Of a DNA stretch of 64,000 nt, positions 27,775 through 36,124 are shown piece by piece. Each line of letters begins with the position of its first letter. The stretch's first letter is position 1. The stretch covers positions 3,906,001-3,970,000 of the forward strand of contig NZ_CP007212.1 of NCBI RefSeq assembly GCF_001411805.1. Direction: 5' to 3'. A program made the position numbers and the translations under genes. This DNA comes from Burkholderia plantarii (lineage in GTDB: Bacteria; Pseudomonadota; Gammaproteobacteria; Burkholderiales; Burkholderiaceae). The notes below the pieces were generated by a model, which was not told where the DNA came from, ran no database searches, and saw only the letters and a program-made list of their open reading frames with translations.

Positions 27775-28308
27775 TCAGTTGTTGCGGTAGAACGACGAGA
27801 AGAACGTGCCGCGCGAGCCGCCGTTGTCCTGGCCACGTGGCGCCGGCGGCCGGCCGCCGCGTTCCTCGTTGTAGCGGGCCACGTCGGCACGGATCGAACC
27901 GGAGCGCATCGCGCCGTCGGCGGAGCCGGACGAACGCGGCAGCGATGACGACGAAGCGCTGACCGAACGGTACGGGCTGGCCCCCGGATAACTGCCGTAA
28001 GCCGGGCCGTAGGCGGGGCCGGTCGGGGCGCCGCCGCGGTAGGAGGGCATCGCGGGCGGCAGCGCGGCCTGGTTCGGGCGCAGCCCCCAGCGCGCGCCGC
28101 CGGCATTCACGCCGGACGGCCGGGCGCGCGAGCCACCCGCCTCGCCGTGCCAGCCGTGGGCGAGATCGCGGTGCGCCGTGGCGTAGCCGCCGCCCTCGCG
28201 CATCCCGCCGCCATGCGGCGGATGGGCGAACGCGAGCGAGGCGGCGAAGGCCATCGCCGCCGCCGCCAACCACTTCCCGATAGTCCGTTTTGCCCGATCC
28301 ACTCTCAT
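27775..28308 (-). CDS. Secreted Gly/Pro/Ser-rich small protein
   Basis: The protein has 177 residues from the ATG at 28308. An ATG at 28335 would add nine residues. The N-terminus looks like a signal peptide (KWLAAAAMAFAASLAFA) cut before HPPHGGG. The mature part is low-complexity with histidine and glycine (HPPHGGGMREGGGYATAHRD), a Tyr/Pro/Gly stretch (AYGPAYGSYPGASPYR) and a C-terminus GTFFSSFYRNN. No family is recognised. It is probably periplasmic. Confidence 0.65.
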   Translation of the reverse strand: MRVDRAKRTIGKWLAAAAMAFAASLAFAHPPHGGGMREGGGYATAHRDLAHGWHGEAGGSRARPSGVNAGGARWGLRPNQAALPPAMPSYRGGAPTGPAYGPAYGSYPGASPYRSVSASSSSLPRSSGSADGAMRSGSIRADVARYNEERGGRPPAPRGQDNGGSRGTFFSSFYRNN

Positions 28309-28699
28309 ATTTTGATTACCACGTCCTGTTGGCATCGCGCCCCGGATTCGGACGCCAGCCTTTCAGCAGTAATTTATGGGCGGGCGGATTTGATGTCGAG
28401 CCGAAAAGTGTTAGACCGCCGGCATCGATGTAACACCGTGTTACTCCACGGTTTTCGCGGATTTTCACGCTAATTTTTAGTGGATTTTCGTGCGTTTAGG
28501 CGTGAATTTCGCGGGGTCGGTTCCCGTTCGAAAATGCCGGTGAACGGGCTCTTTCATACAAATCTTTCATCAATCGATTCCTGAAATGAATTTGCCTATT
28601 GAATGAGCAACCGTGACAATACGCGCCAGGCGCGTCCGGCAGCCGGGCCGACCCGCCCTGCTTTTCCGCGTTCACTCCCGCGCAACCTCGAGACCTCCG
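28309..28699. other. AT-richer divergent regulatory region
   Basis: This stretch separates two divergent genes and is far less GC-rich than average. It contains the perfect palindrome at 28430-28444, a second GTGTTAG half-site near 28407, and two GGATTTTC elements (about 28459 and 28482). No open reading frame is credible. Confidence 0.5.
28430..28444. promoter_or_regulatory. Perfect palindrome GTAACACCGTGTTAC, putative operator
   Basis: Seven-nucleotide arms GTAACAC and GTGTTAC flank a central C in the divergent region between the secreted protein gene and the BASS-family gene. The symmetry and location suit a dimeric repressor or response regulator. The cognate protein is unknown. Confidence 0.4.
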
Positions 28700-29725
28700 A
28701 TGGCCCGACCCCGTTTCCTTCCCGACAATTTCACCCTGGCGCTGGTCAGCACCGTCGTGCTCGCGAGCTTCGTGCCGTGCCGCGGCGAAGTTGCCCAAGG
28801 GTTCAACTGGGCGACCAACCTCGCCATCGGCCTGCTGTTCTTCCTGCACGGCGCGAAACTCTCGCGCGAGGCGGTGATCGCCGGGGCGACGCACTGGCGG
28901 CTGCACCTGGTGGTGCTGCTCAGCACCTTCGCGCTGTTCCCGCTGCTCGGGCTCGCGCTCAAGCCGCTGCTCACGCCGCTCGTCACGCCCACGCTCTACG
29001 CGGGCGTGCTGTTCCTCTGCACGCTGCCGTCCACCGTGCAGTCGTCGATCGCGTTCACCTCGATCGCCAAGGGCAACGTGCCGGCCGCCGTCTGCTCGGC
29101 CTCGGCCTCGAGCCTGCTCGGCATCTTCATCACGCCTGCGCTGGTCGGCGCCATCATCACCACCCACTCGGGCACCGGCGCCTCGGCCTGGAGCACGGTG
29201 GGCAGCATCGTGATGCAGCTGCTGGTGCCGTTCCTGGCCGGCCAGGCGCTGCGGCCACTGATCGGCGGCTGGATCGAGCGCAACCGCGGCGTGCTGAAGT
29301 TCGTCGATCAGGGCTCGATCCTGCTGGTGGTCTACGTGGCGTTCAGCGAGGCGGTGAACCAAGGGCTCTGGCACCAGATCCCGCCGCTCGCGCTGGGCGG
29401 CCTGGTGCTGGTGTGCATCGTGCTGCTGGCGGTCGCGCTCGGCGTGACCGCCCTCGTCAGCAAGCGGCTCGGCTTCGGCCGCGCCGATCGCATCACCATC
29501 ATCTTCTGCGGCTCGAAGAAGAGCCTCGCGGCCGGCATTCCGATGGCGAAGGTGATCTTCGCCGCCCACGCGGTGGGCGCCATCGTGCTGCCGCTGATGC
29601 TGTTCCATCAGATCCAGCTGATGGTCTGCGCGGCGCTCGCGCAGCGCTGGGGCGCGCGCGACCTCAGCCTCGACGACCAGCCCGACGCGCCCGCGAAGTC
29701 GAAACTGAACGCCGGCGAGCGCTGA
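28700..29725 (+). CDS. Bile acid:sodium symporter (BASS/SBF-like) family transporter
   Basis: The protein has 341 residues and about ten hydrophobic segments. Motifs of the SBF-like branch are FNWATNLAIGLLFFLHGAKLSRE, CTLPSTVQSSIAFTSIAKGN, a repeat-related LGIFITPALVG and IIFCGSKKSLAAGIPMAKVIF. Relatives export or import organic anions using Na+; the substrate is not predictable. The ATG at 28700 follows CTCGAGACCTCC, a weak ribosome site. The upstream in-frame ATG (28613) adds unconserved residues. Confidence 0.88.
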   Translation: MARPRFLPDNFTLALVSTVVLASFVPCRGEVAQGFNWATNLAIGLLFFLHGAKLSREAVIAGATHWRLHLVVLLSTFALFPLLGLALKPLLTPLVTPTLYAGVLFLCTLPSTVQSSIAFTSIAKGNVPAAVCSASASSLLGIFITPALVGAIITTHSGTGASAWSTVGSIVMQLLVPFLAGQALRPLIGGWIERNRGVLKFVDQGSILLVVYVAFSEAVNQGLWHQIPPLALGGLVLVCIVLLAVALGVTALVSKRLGFGRADRITIIFCGSKKSLAAGIPMAKVIFAAHAVGAIVLPLMLFHQIQLMVCAALAQRWGARDLSLDDQPDAPAKSKLNAGER

Positions 29726-29776
29726 ATCCCGGAAAACGGGGCCAGTTCGAGCCCGCGTTGCTTGCCAATCCCCAGA

Positions 29777-29824
29777 CAAATTCATAGTCAAAATATAACT
29801 AATAAAAATGTGACTATGAATTTG
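29777..29824. repeat. 14-bp perfect inverted repeat around an AT-rich spacer
   Basis: CAAATTCATAGTCA (29777-29790) and TGACTATGAATTTG (29811-29824) are exact reverse complements, separated by a 20-nt nearly pure A/T-type spacer. The element lies 51 nt past the transporter stop and 135 nt before the EAL-CBS-GGDEF start. It may be an operator/promoter, a terminator-like hairpin or a vestigial mobile-element end. Confidence 0.7.
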
Positions 29825-29958
29825 GCGAACCCTGCAGCTTGATTGGCGCACTCGTCCTTGGCAGGGCCGGATTCGCGCGGGTCACGTCACAAAAAATTCA
29901 CTGCGGCCGGGCCCACGCCGATTGTTAAATAGTGTGTCCCGTCGTCTGCTCGCCCGTC

Positions 29959-31818
29959 ATGCCCCCGCCCGCCGCTATCGCCGTCGCCGAAACGACCCGC
30001 GTCGCCGACCTGCTCGCCGCGGGCGCGCTGAGCGCGCAATTCCAGCCGATCGTCGAGATCGCCGCCGGCGCCATCATCGGCTACGAAGGCCTCGTGCGCG
30101 GCCCGCGCGGCTCGGCCGTCGAAATGCCGGCGACCCTGTTCGCGCAGGCGGCCCGCGAAGGCTGCTCGCTCGAACTCGAACTCGCCGCGGCGGCCGCCTG
30201 CGTCGACACGTTCGCGAAATCGGGCGCCGACGGCCAGCTGTTCGTCAACTTCAGCGCGCATGCGATCGTGCAGCTCGCGCGGCAGCGCGAGCGCGTGCTA
30301 GGCACGATGCCGGCCGGGCGCATCGTGATCGAACTCACCGAGCAGCATCCGGCCAGCGACCTGCCCGGCCTGCCGTCGGCGCTGACCGACCTGCGCGGCT
30401 CGGGCGTCTCGTTCGCGCTCGACGACTACGGCACCGCCAACGCCAGCATGAGCTCGTGGGTGCGCCTGCGCCCCGACATCGTCAAGATCGACCGTTTCTT
30501 CATCGACGGCATCGCCAGCGACCCGCGCAAGTTCGAGGCGGTCAAGGCGATGCAGCAGTTCGCGGTGGCCACCGGCGGCCGGCTGATCGCCGAAGGCATC
30601 GAATGCGCGGCGGACCTGATCGTGGTGCGCGACCTCGGCATCGACTGCGGGCAGGGTTTCTTCCTGGGCCGGCCCGCGCCGGTGCCGGCGCCGCGCGCGG
30701 CGGCCTCGGCCCACGACGCGCTGATCGCGCCGCACATCGCGGTGTTCCCGGGCCTCGCGCGCACCAGCGCGCTGACGCGGCCGAACGCGACGATGGCCGA
30801 GAAGATGCGCGTGCCGGCACCGGCGCTGCCGAGCCACGCCACCAACAACCAGGTGCTCGAACTGTTCCAGCGGCGCCCCGACCTGCACGCGGTGGCGGTG
30901 GTGGACGGCGACCGGCCGATCGCGCTGATCAACCGGCGCGGCTTCATGGACCGCTACGCGCTTCCGTACCACCGCGAGGTGTTCGGCAAGCGGCCGTGCC
31001 TGCAGCTGGCCAACACCGCGCCGCTGATCGTCGACAACGCCACCACCGTCGAGCAGTTGACCTCGCTGCTCGCGAGCCACGACCAGCGCTACCTGACCGA
31101 AGGCTTCATCATCACCGACCACGGCCGCTACGCGGGGCTCGGCACCGGCGAGAGCCTGGTGCGCGCCGTCACCGAGGTGCGGGTGGAAGCCGCGCGCTAC
31201 GCGAATCCGCTCACGTTCCTGCCCGGCAACATCCCGATCAGTTCGCACATCGCGCGGCTGGTGGGCAACGACGCGGCGTTCCATGCCTGCTACGTCGACC
31301 TGAACCAGTTCAAGCCGTTCAACGACCAGTACGGCTACTGGCAGGGCGACGAGGTGCTGAAGTTCGCGGCCTCGGTGCTCGCCGACGCTTGCGACCCGAC
31401 CCGCGACTTCCTCGGCCACGTCGGCGGCGACGATTTCCTCGTGCTGTTCCAGAGCGACGACTGGGAAGCGCGCGCGCAGCGCGCGATCCACCGCTTCGAC
31501 GAGGGCGCGCAGCGCTTCTACGCGCATGCGGACCGGCTCGCGGGCGGCATCCGCGGCGAGGACCGGCGCGGCAATCCGGCGTTCTTCGGCTTCGTGACGA
31601 TGGCGATCGGCTGCGTGAGCGTGCCCGGCACGCGCCGCTACCGCAGCGACGAGATCGCCTCGGTGGCCGCGCTCGCCAAGCGGCGCGCGAAACAGCGGCC
31701 GGGCCACCTGTACCTGATCGACGTGGACGAGGGCCGCGCCTGGCTGCGCGCCCACGGCGAACAGCCGAACGCGCCCGACAGCGGCGGCGGCCCGGACGGC
31801 GCGGCGCGTGACGCTTGA
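29959..31818 (+). CDS. EAL-CBS-GGDEF three-domain c-di-GMP protein
   Basis: The protein has 619 residues from ATG 29959. A GTG at 29932 could add nine. The EAL domain (about 25-255) has YEGLVRG, FVNFSAHA, VIELTEQ, ALDDYGTANA, VKIDRFF, IAEGIE and GQGFFLGRP, so the metal ligands are kept. A CBS-pair follows (about 290-410: HAVAVVDGDRPIALINRRGFM and YLTEGFIITDHGRYAGLGTGE). The GGDEF domain has an altered active-site motif GGDDF, conservative enough for activity. No I-site RxxD is seen at the usual place. Ligand control through the CBS pair (adenyl nucleotides) is a reasonable inference. Confidence 0.88.
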   Translation: MPPPAAIAVAETTRVADLLAAGALSAQFQPIVEIAAGAIIGYEGLVRGPRGSAVEMPATLFAQAAREGCSLELELAAAAACVDTFAKSGADGQLFVNFSAHAIVQLARQRERVLGTMPAGRIVIELTEQHPASDLPGLPSALTDLRGSGVSFALDDYGTANASMSSWVRLRPDIVKIDRFFIDGIASDPRKFEAVKAMQQFAVATGGRLIAEGIECAADLIVVRDLGIDCGQGFFLGRPAPVPAPRAAASAHDALIAPHIAVFPGLARTSALTRPNATMAEKMRVPAPALPSHATNNQVLELFQRRPDLHAVAVVDGDRPIALINRRGFMDRYALPYHREVFGKRPCLQLANTAPLIVDNATTVEQLTSLLASHDQRYLTEGFIITDHGRYAGLGTGESLVRAVTEVRVEAARYANPLTFLPGNIPISSHIARLVGNDAAFHACYVDLNQFKPFNDQYGYWQGDEVLKFAASVLADACDPTRDFLGHVGGDDFLVLFQSDDWEARAQRAIHRFDEGAQRFYAHADRLAGGIRGEDRRGNPAFFGFVTMAIGCVSVPGTRRYRSDEIASVAALAKRRAKQRPGHLYLIDVDEGRAWLRAHGEQPNAPDSGGGPDGAARDA

Positions 31819-32147
31819 GCAGCGCCTGAGCCAAGCCTGAGCGACGGGCGCGCCACCCCGCCCCGACCACGCGACGGGCGGGCCGGCTCCGCACCGGCCT
31901 CCCCGGCCTCGCCACCTCCTCCCACCGCCCAGGTGAGATCGCGCCTGGCCCCCCGACAGCCGGCACGCAAACTCCCCTTCTTTTCGTTCTTGTTTAGCAA
32001 ACGGACGATACGAATCCGCCTTGCCATCGCCTCGAGAAAATCACGTAAATCCGGGTATTTCCCGACTTTCCACGCCGTCACGCCGGTCATTTTGTAGCGA
32101 TTTTTTACTATACAATCGCCAGCAATCTAAACATCGGGTCGGCAAGC
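31819..32147. other. Intergenic region with the lacI-operon promoter
   Basis: The left two thirds are GC-rich and featureless. The last ~60 nt before the LacI start are AT-rich and hold the expected promoter/operator. Confidence 0.5.
32092..32119 (+). promoter_or_regulatory. Putative promoter/operator of the LacI-isomerase-kinase operon
   Basis: GCGATT (32097-32102) and AATCGC (32114-32119) are inverted, as are TTGTA (32092-32096) and TACAA (32111-32115). TACTAT/TATACA inside the spacer could be a -10 element. A LacI dimer binding here would repress its own operon. This is inferred from symmetry and position only. Confidence 0.35.
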
Positions 32148-33167
32148 ATGGGCACCACCATTCGCGATGTCGCGCAGGCGGCGAACGTTTCGATCGGCAC
32201 CGTTTCGCGCGCGCTGAAGAACCAGCCGGGCCTGTCCGAGGCTACCCGCGAGCGCATCGTCGCGGTGGCCGCCGAGCTCGGCTACGACCCGGCGCAGCTG
32301 CGCCCGCGGATCCGCCGGCTCACGTTCCTGCTGCACCGCCAGCACAACAATTTCGCCGCCACGCCGTTCTTCTCGCACGTCCTGCACGGCGTGGAGGAAG
32401 CCTGCCGCGAGCGCGGCATCGTGCCGGCGCTGCTGACGGTCGGCCCGACCGACGACGTGCTGCGCCAGATGCGTCCGCACGCGCCCGACGCGATCGCGGT
32501 GGCCGGCTTCATGGAGCCCGAGACGATCGACGCGCTCGCCGCCACCGGCCGCCCGCTCGTGCTGATCGACATGTGGGCGCCCGGCCTGCGCTCGGTGAAC
32601 ATCGACAACGGCGCCGGCGCCTCGCAGGCGATGCGGCACCTGTTCGCCACCGGCCGCCAGCGGATCGCCTTCATCGGCGGCTCGCTCGCGCACCACAGCA
32701 TCTCGCAGCGCGCGCTCGGTTTTCGCCGCGCGTTCTTCGAGGCGGGCCTGCTGTTCGATCCGTCGCTGGAAGTGACGATCGACGCCGGGCTCGACCCCGA
32801 CACCGGCGCCGCGCGCGCCATGGAACGGATCCTCGACGGCGGCGGCCCGCGCCCCGACGCCGTGTTCGCGTTCAACGACGCGGCCGCGCTGGCCGCGATG
32901 CGCGTCTGCCTCGCGCGCGGGCTGCGCGTACCCGAGGACATCGCGTTCGTCGGCTTCGACGACATCCTCGGCGCCGCGCACGCGGCCCCGCCGCTCACCA
33001 CGCTCGCCGTCGACAAGGAAGCGCTCGGCCGCCGCGGCGTGGAGCTGCTGCTCGCCGACGCGCCCGAGGAAACCGAAATTCGCCTGCCCGTGCGGCTGAT
33101 CGAGCGCGCGAGCAGTTCCGTCGCGGCCCATGCGCCGCGCCCCCTCACCCCGGTAATCGCCTCATGA
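32148..33167 (+). CDS. LacI-family transcriptional regulator of the sugar operon
   Basis: The protein has 339 residues. The N-terminal HTH reads TIRDVAQAANVSIGTVSRALKNQPGLSEATRERI, typical of LacI/GalR. The hinge carries LGYDPAQLRPRIRRL, and the periplasmic-binding-like effector domain contains VNIDNGAGASQAMRHLFATG and FNDAAALAAMRVC and VGFDDILGA. The stop overlaps the isomerase start by 4 nt, so regulator, isomerase and kinase are co-transcribed. A sugar or sugar phosphate of the pathway is the likely inducer. Confidence 0.94.
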   Translation: MGTTIRDVAQAANVSIGTVSRALKNQPGLSEATRERIVAVAAELGYDPAQLRPRIRRLTFLLHRQHNNFAATPFFSHVLHGVEEACRERGIVPALLTVGPTDDVLRQMRPHAPDAIAVAGFMEPETIDALAATGRPLVLIDMWAPGLRSVNIDNGAGASQAMRHLFATGRQRIAFIGGSLAHHSISQRALGFRRAFFEAGLLFDPSLEVTIDAGLDPDTGAARAMERILDGGGPRPDAVFAFNDAAALAAMRVCLARGLRVPEDIAFVGFDDILGAAHAAPPLTTLAVDKEALGRRGVELLLADAPEETEIRLPVRLIERASSSVAAHAPRPLTPVIAS

Positions 33168-34441
33168 CGAACCCAGCTTCGCCGACCGCGCCGGACACGC
33201 CGGCGCCGCATGTCGCCGACTTCCGCGACGCGGCCTTCCTGATGTCGCACGTCCAGCACACGCTGCACTTCTACGCGCCGACGGTATTCGATCCGACCGG
33301 CGGCTTCTTCCATTTCTTCCGCGACGACGGCTCGATCTACGACCGCACCACGCGCCACCTCGTCAGCAGCTGCCGCTACGTCTTCAACTACGCGATGGCT
33401 TACCGGCAGTTCGGCGATCGCCAGCACCAGGACTACGCGCGCCACGGCCTGCGCTTCCTGCGCGAGGCGCACTGGGATCCGGCGCACGAAGGCTACGACT
33501 GGGAAATCGAATGGCGCGACGGCCGCAAGGCCGCCACGCGCGACGCCACGCGCCACTGCTACGGGCTCGCGTTCGTGCTGCTGGCCGCCGCGCACGCGGT
33601 GATGGCCGGCATCGAGGAAGGCCGCGAGCTGGTGGGCCACACCTTCGCGCTGATGGAGCGGCACTTCTGGGACGCCGGGGGCGGGCTCTACAAGGACGAC
33701 GCCACGGCCGACTGGCAGGTGTCCGACTATCGCGGCCAGAACGCCAACATGCATACGACCGAAGCGCTGCTGGCCGCCTACGAGGCCACCGGCGAGACGC
33801 GCTACCTCGACCGCGCCGAACGGGTCGCCGCGAACATCACGCAGCGCCAGGCCGCGCTCTCGCAGAACCTCGTCTGGGAGCACTACCACGCCGACTGGTC
33901 GATCGACTGGGACTACAACAAGGAAGACAGCACCAACATCTTCCGCCCGTGGGGCTTCCAGCCCGGCCACCAGACCGAGTGGGCCAAGCTGCTGCTGATC
34001 CTCGAGCGGCATCGCCCGCTCGACTGGCTGCTGCCGCGCGCGATCGAGCTGTTCGACGCCGCGTTCGCGCATGCCTGGGACAGCGAGCACGGCGGGCTCG
34101 TCTACGGCTTCGGCCCCGACTACACCGTGTGCGACCACGACAAGTATTTCTGGGTGCAGGCCGAGACCTTCGCCGCCGCCGCGCTGCTCGGCGCGCGCAC
34201 CGGCAGCGAGCGCTTCTGGGACTGCTACGACGAGATCTGGCGCTACAGCTGGCAGCATTTCGTCGATCACCGCTACGGCGCCTGGTACCGCATCCTCACC
34301 TGCGACAACCGCAAGTACAGCGACGAGAAGAGCCCGGCCGGCAAGACCGACTATCACACCATGGGCGCCTGCTACGAAGTGCTGAACGCGCTGCCCGGCG
34401 CGAACGGCAACGCCGTCCCGCATCGCAAGGAGAACGCATGA
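33164..34441 (+). CDS. AGE-family sugar isomerase/epimerase (mannose isomerase-like)
   Basis: The protein has 425 residues and the (alpha/alpha)6-barrel pattern of the N-acylglucosamine 2-epimerase superfamily. Active-site histidines expected in YihS/mannose isomerases appear in QNANMHTTEALLAAYE, WEHYHADWS, FQPGHQTEWAKLL and DYHTMGACYEVL. A free-sugar isomerase next to a PfkB kinase suggests D-mannose to D-fructose conversion, though glucose/fructose or other epimer pairs are possible. Both junctions are ATGA overlaps. Confidence 0.88.
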   Translation: MTNPASPTAPDTPAPHVADFRDAAFLMSHVQHTLHFYAPTVFDPTGGFFHFFRDDGSIYDRTTRHLVSSCRYVFNYAMAYRQFGDRQHQDYARHGLRFLREAHWDPAHEGYDWEIEWRDGRKAATRDATRHCYGLAFVLLAAAHAVMAGIEEGRELVGHTFALMERHFWDAGGGLYKDDATADWQVSDYRGQNANMHTTEALLAAYEATGETRYLDRAERVAANITQRQAALSQNLVWEHYHADWSIDWDYNKEDSTNIFRPWGFQPGHQTEWAKLLLILERHRPLDWLLPRAIELFDAAFAHAWDSEHGGLVYGFGPDYTVCDHDKYFWVQAETFAAAALLGARTGSERFWDCYDEIWRYSWQHFVDHRYGAWYRILTCDNRKYSDEKSPAGKTDYHTMGACYEVLNALPGANGNAVPHRKENA

Positions 34442-35349
34442 TGAGCGGCACGTCATTTCCGCGCTTCGTCTCGGCCGGCGACATCCTGACCGACATGGTT
34501 CGCCACGCCGCCGCGCAATGGACCTCGGTGCCGGGCGGCGCCGGCTGGAACGTGGCGCGCGCGGTGGCGCGGCTCGGCGTGTCGAGCGCCGCGGCGGGCG
34601 CGCTCGGCCGCGACTGCTTCTCCGACGTGCTGTGGCGCGAGAGCGAGGCGGCCGGCCTCGACCTGCGCTTCCTGCAGCGTTTCGACCTGCCGCCGCTGCT
34701 CGCGGTGGTCCACGAGACGCAGCCGCCCGCGTATTTCTTCATCGGCGAGAACAGCGCCGACCTCGCGTTCGATCCGGCCGCGCTGCCGGCCGGCTGGGAA
34801 GCGCCGCTCGAATGGGCGCATTTCGGCTGCATCAGCCTCGTGCGCGAGCCGCTCGCCGGCACGCTGATCGCGCTCGCGGGCACGCTGCGTGCGCGAGGCG
34901 TGAAGATCAGCTTCGACCCGAATTACCGGAACCTGATGACCGCCGCCTACCGGCCGACGCTCGAGAAGATGGTGAAACTGGCCGACCTCGTGAAGGTGTC
35001 CGACGAGGACCTGCGCCACCTGTTCGACGGCGACGAGGCCGAGGCGATCGCCACGCTGCGCGCGCTGAATCCGGCGGCCGCGGTGCTGGTCACGCGCGGC
35101 GCGCAGACGGCCACGCTCCATGCCGACGGCGAGACCTTCGAGGCGCAGCCGCCGCGCGTCGAGGTGGCCGACACGGTCGGTGCCGGCGACGCCTCGATCG
35201 GCGGCCTGCTGGTGAGCCTGATGACGGCGCCGCAGCGCAACTGGGGCGAGCACCTGGCGTTCGCGCTCGCGGCCGGCGCGGCCGCCTGCCGGCATACGGG
35301 CGCGCATGCGCCGACGCTCGACGAGGTCGACGCGCTGCTGGCGCGCTGA
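34438..35349 (+). CDS. PfkB-family carbohydrate kinase (fructokinase-like)
   Basis: The protein has 303 residues from ATG 34438 (a second ATG follows at once). The N-terminal sugar-binding motif is VPGGAGWNVARAVARLG. The catalytic C-terminal motif is DTVGAGDASIGGLL, with the base aspartate. It is predicted to phosphorylate the isomerase product, so mannose would become fructose and then fructose 6-phosphate. It ends the operon. No transporter gene is attached. Confidence 0.9.
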   Translation: MMSGTSFPRFVSAGDILTDMVRHAAAQWTSVPGGAGWNVARAVARLGVSSAAAGALGRDCFSDVLWRESEAAGLDLRFLQRFDLPPLLAVVHETQPPAYFFIGENSADLAFDPAALPAGWEAPLEWAHFGCISLVREPLAGTLIALAGTLRARGVKISFDPNYRNLMTAAYRPTLEKMVKLADLVKVSDEDLRHLFDGDEAEAIATLRALNPAAAVLVTRGAQTATLHADGETFEAQPPRVEVADTVGAGDASIGGLLVSLMTAPQRNWGEHLAFALAAGAAACRHTGAHAPTLDEVDALLAR

Positions 35350-35601
35350 GCGATCTTTAAAGCAGTCGTTGGGCGGTGACCGGCGCCACGCCCTCGCGGC
35401 ACGGGGAAGCGCCGGAGATGGCGGAAACGGCGGGCTTTGGCGACAGGTGAAACGTCGACTCCGAAACGCGCGGGAAACAGCGAAACGGAGCACGAAGCAA
35501 CGTGCGAAGGCCGGGGCGCCCGCCCGCCGCCCCGGAAGCCCCCGCCGGCGCGCCTCCTGCAGCCTTTCCGGCGCCGTCCCTCGCGCGATGCTAGGATGAA
35601 C

Positions 35602-35619
35602 TCTCCCACCAACGGGAGA
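35602..35619 (+). promoter_or_regulatory. Hairpin covering the Shine-Dalgarno of the 73-aa gene
   Basis: TCTCCC (35602-35607) is complementary to GGGAGA (35614-35619), which is the only Shine-Dalgarno for the ATG at 35625. A flanking GGAT/TCC pair could extend the stem. The structure could lower translation until opened. Confidence 0.4.
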
Positions 35620-35624
35620 TCCTC

Positions 35625-35846
35625 ATGGACGGTATCCGCATGACAACCCGCGGCTATACGGCGAGAGCCTATACGCGCGCGGCAAACGGGGGCCGCTTCC
35701 GCGGCTATGTCATCCTGTCCCGCTCGGACGGCGATACGCCGGACAACACCGAGTACGAGACCGAATACGTCCGCGCCGACGAACACGAGGCGCTCGACGA
35801 CGCGGAGGCGCTGGTCCGGCGCATCGTCGGCGAACTCTCGCACTGA
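35625..35846 (+). CDS. Small conserved-looking protein of unknown function (73 aa)
   Basis: The frame starts at ATG 35625 with GGGAGA at good spacing. The peptide has a beta-rich first half (YTARAYTRAANGGRFRGYVILSR) and an acidic helical second half (DEHEALDDAEALVRRIVGEL). There is no signal peptide or transmembrane segment. No family was recognised. The composition and ribosome site support a real gene. Confidence 0.6.
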   Translation: MDGIRMTTRGYTARAYTRAANGGRFRGYVILSRSDGDTPDNTEYETEYVRADEHEALDDAEALVRRIVGELSH

Positions 35847-35912
35847 TTCCTTCCACCCGCATCCGAAGCCGGTCCGCCGCCCGCGCGGCGGGCCGCCGTC
35901 ATCACCACCTCG

Positions 35913-36107
35913 TCACCAGAGCCGCGCGATCACCGACACGATCGCCATCACCACCAGCGTCGACATGAACGGAAACGGATAGGCGCGCGAGCCGATCCGC
36001 AGCGTCACGTCGCCGGGCAGCCGGCCCACGCCGAACTTCGACAGCCACGGCCAGGTGCGTGCCAGCACCATCACCGCGACGAAGGACACCAGCAGCCAGC
36101 GAAACAT
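35913..36107 (-). CDS. DUF2905 family two-TM protein
   Basis: The protein has 64 residues from ATG 36107, preceded by GGGGGGAGA. It shows the DUF2905 pattern: an N-terminal helix (WLLVSFVAVMVLA), the motif KFGVGRLPGDV with an RIGSRAYPFPF loop, and a second helix (TLVVMAIVSVIARLW). It follows the methyltransferase gene by 17 nt on the same strand and is probably co-transcribed with it. Function is unknown. Confidence 0.85.
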   Translation of the reverse strand: MFRWLLVSFVAVMVLARTWPWLSKFGVGRLPGDVTLRIGSRAYPFPFMSTLVVMAIVSVIARLW

Positions 36108-36124
36108 CGGATCTCCCCCCGGGT

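Noticed and set aside
28487..28530. TTCG clusters resembling an hrp_II box in the divergent region
   Set aside because: The spacings are 17 and 15 nt, not 16, and no matching -10 lies 30-32 nt beyond.
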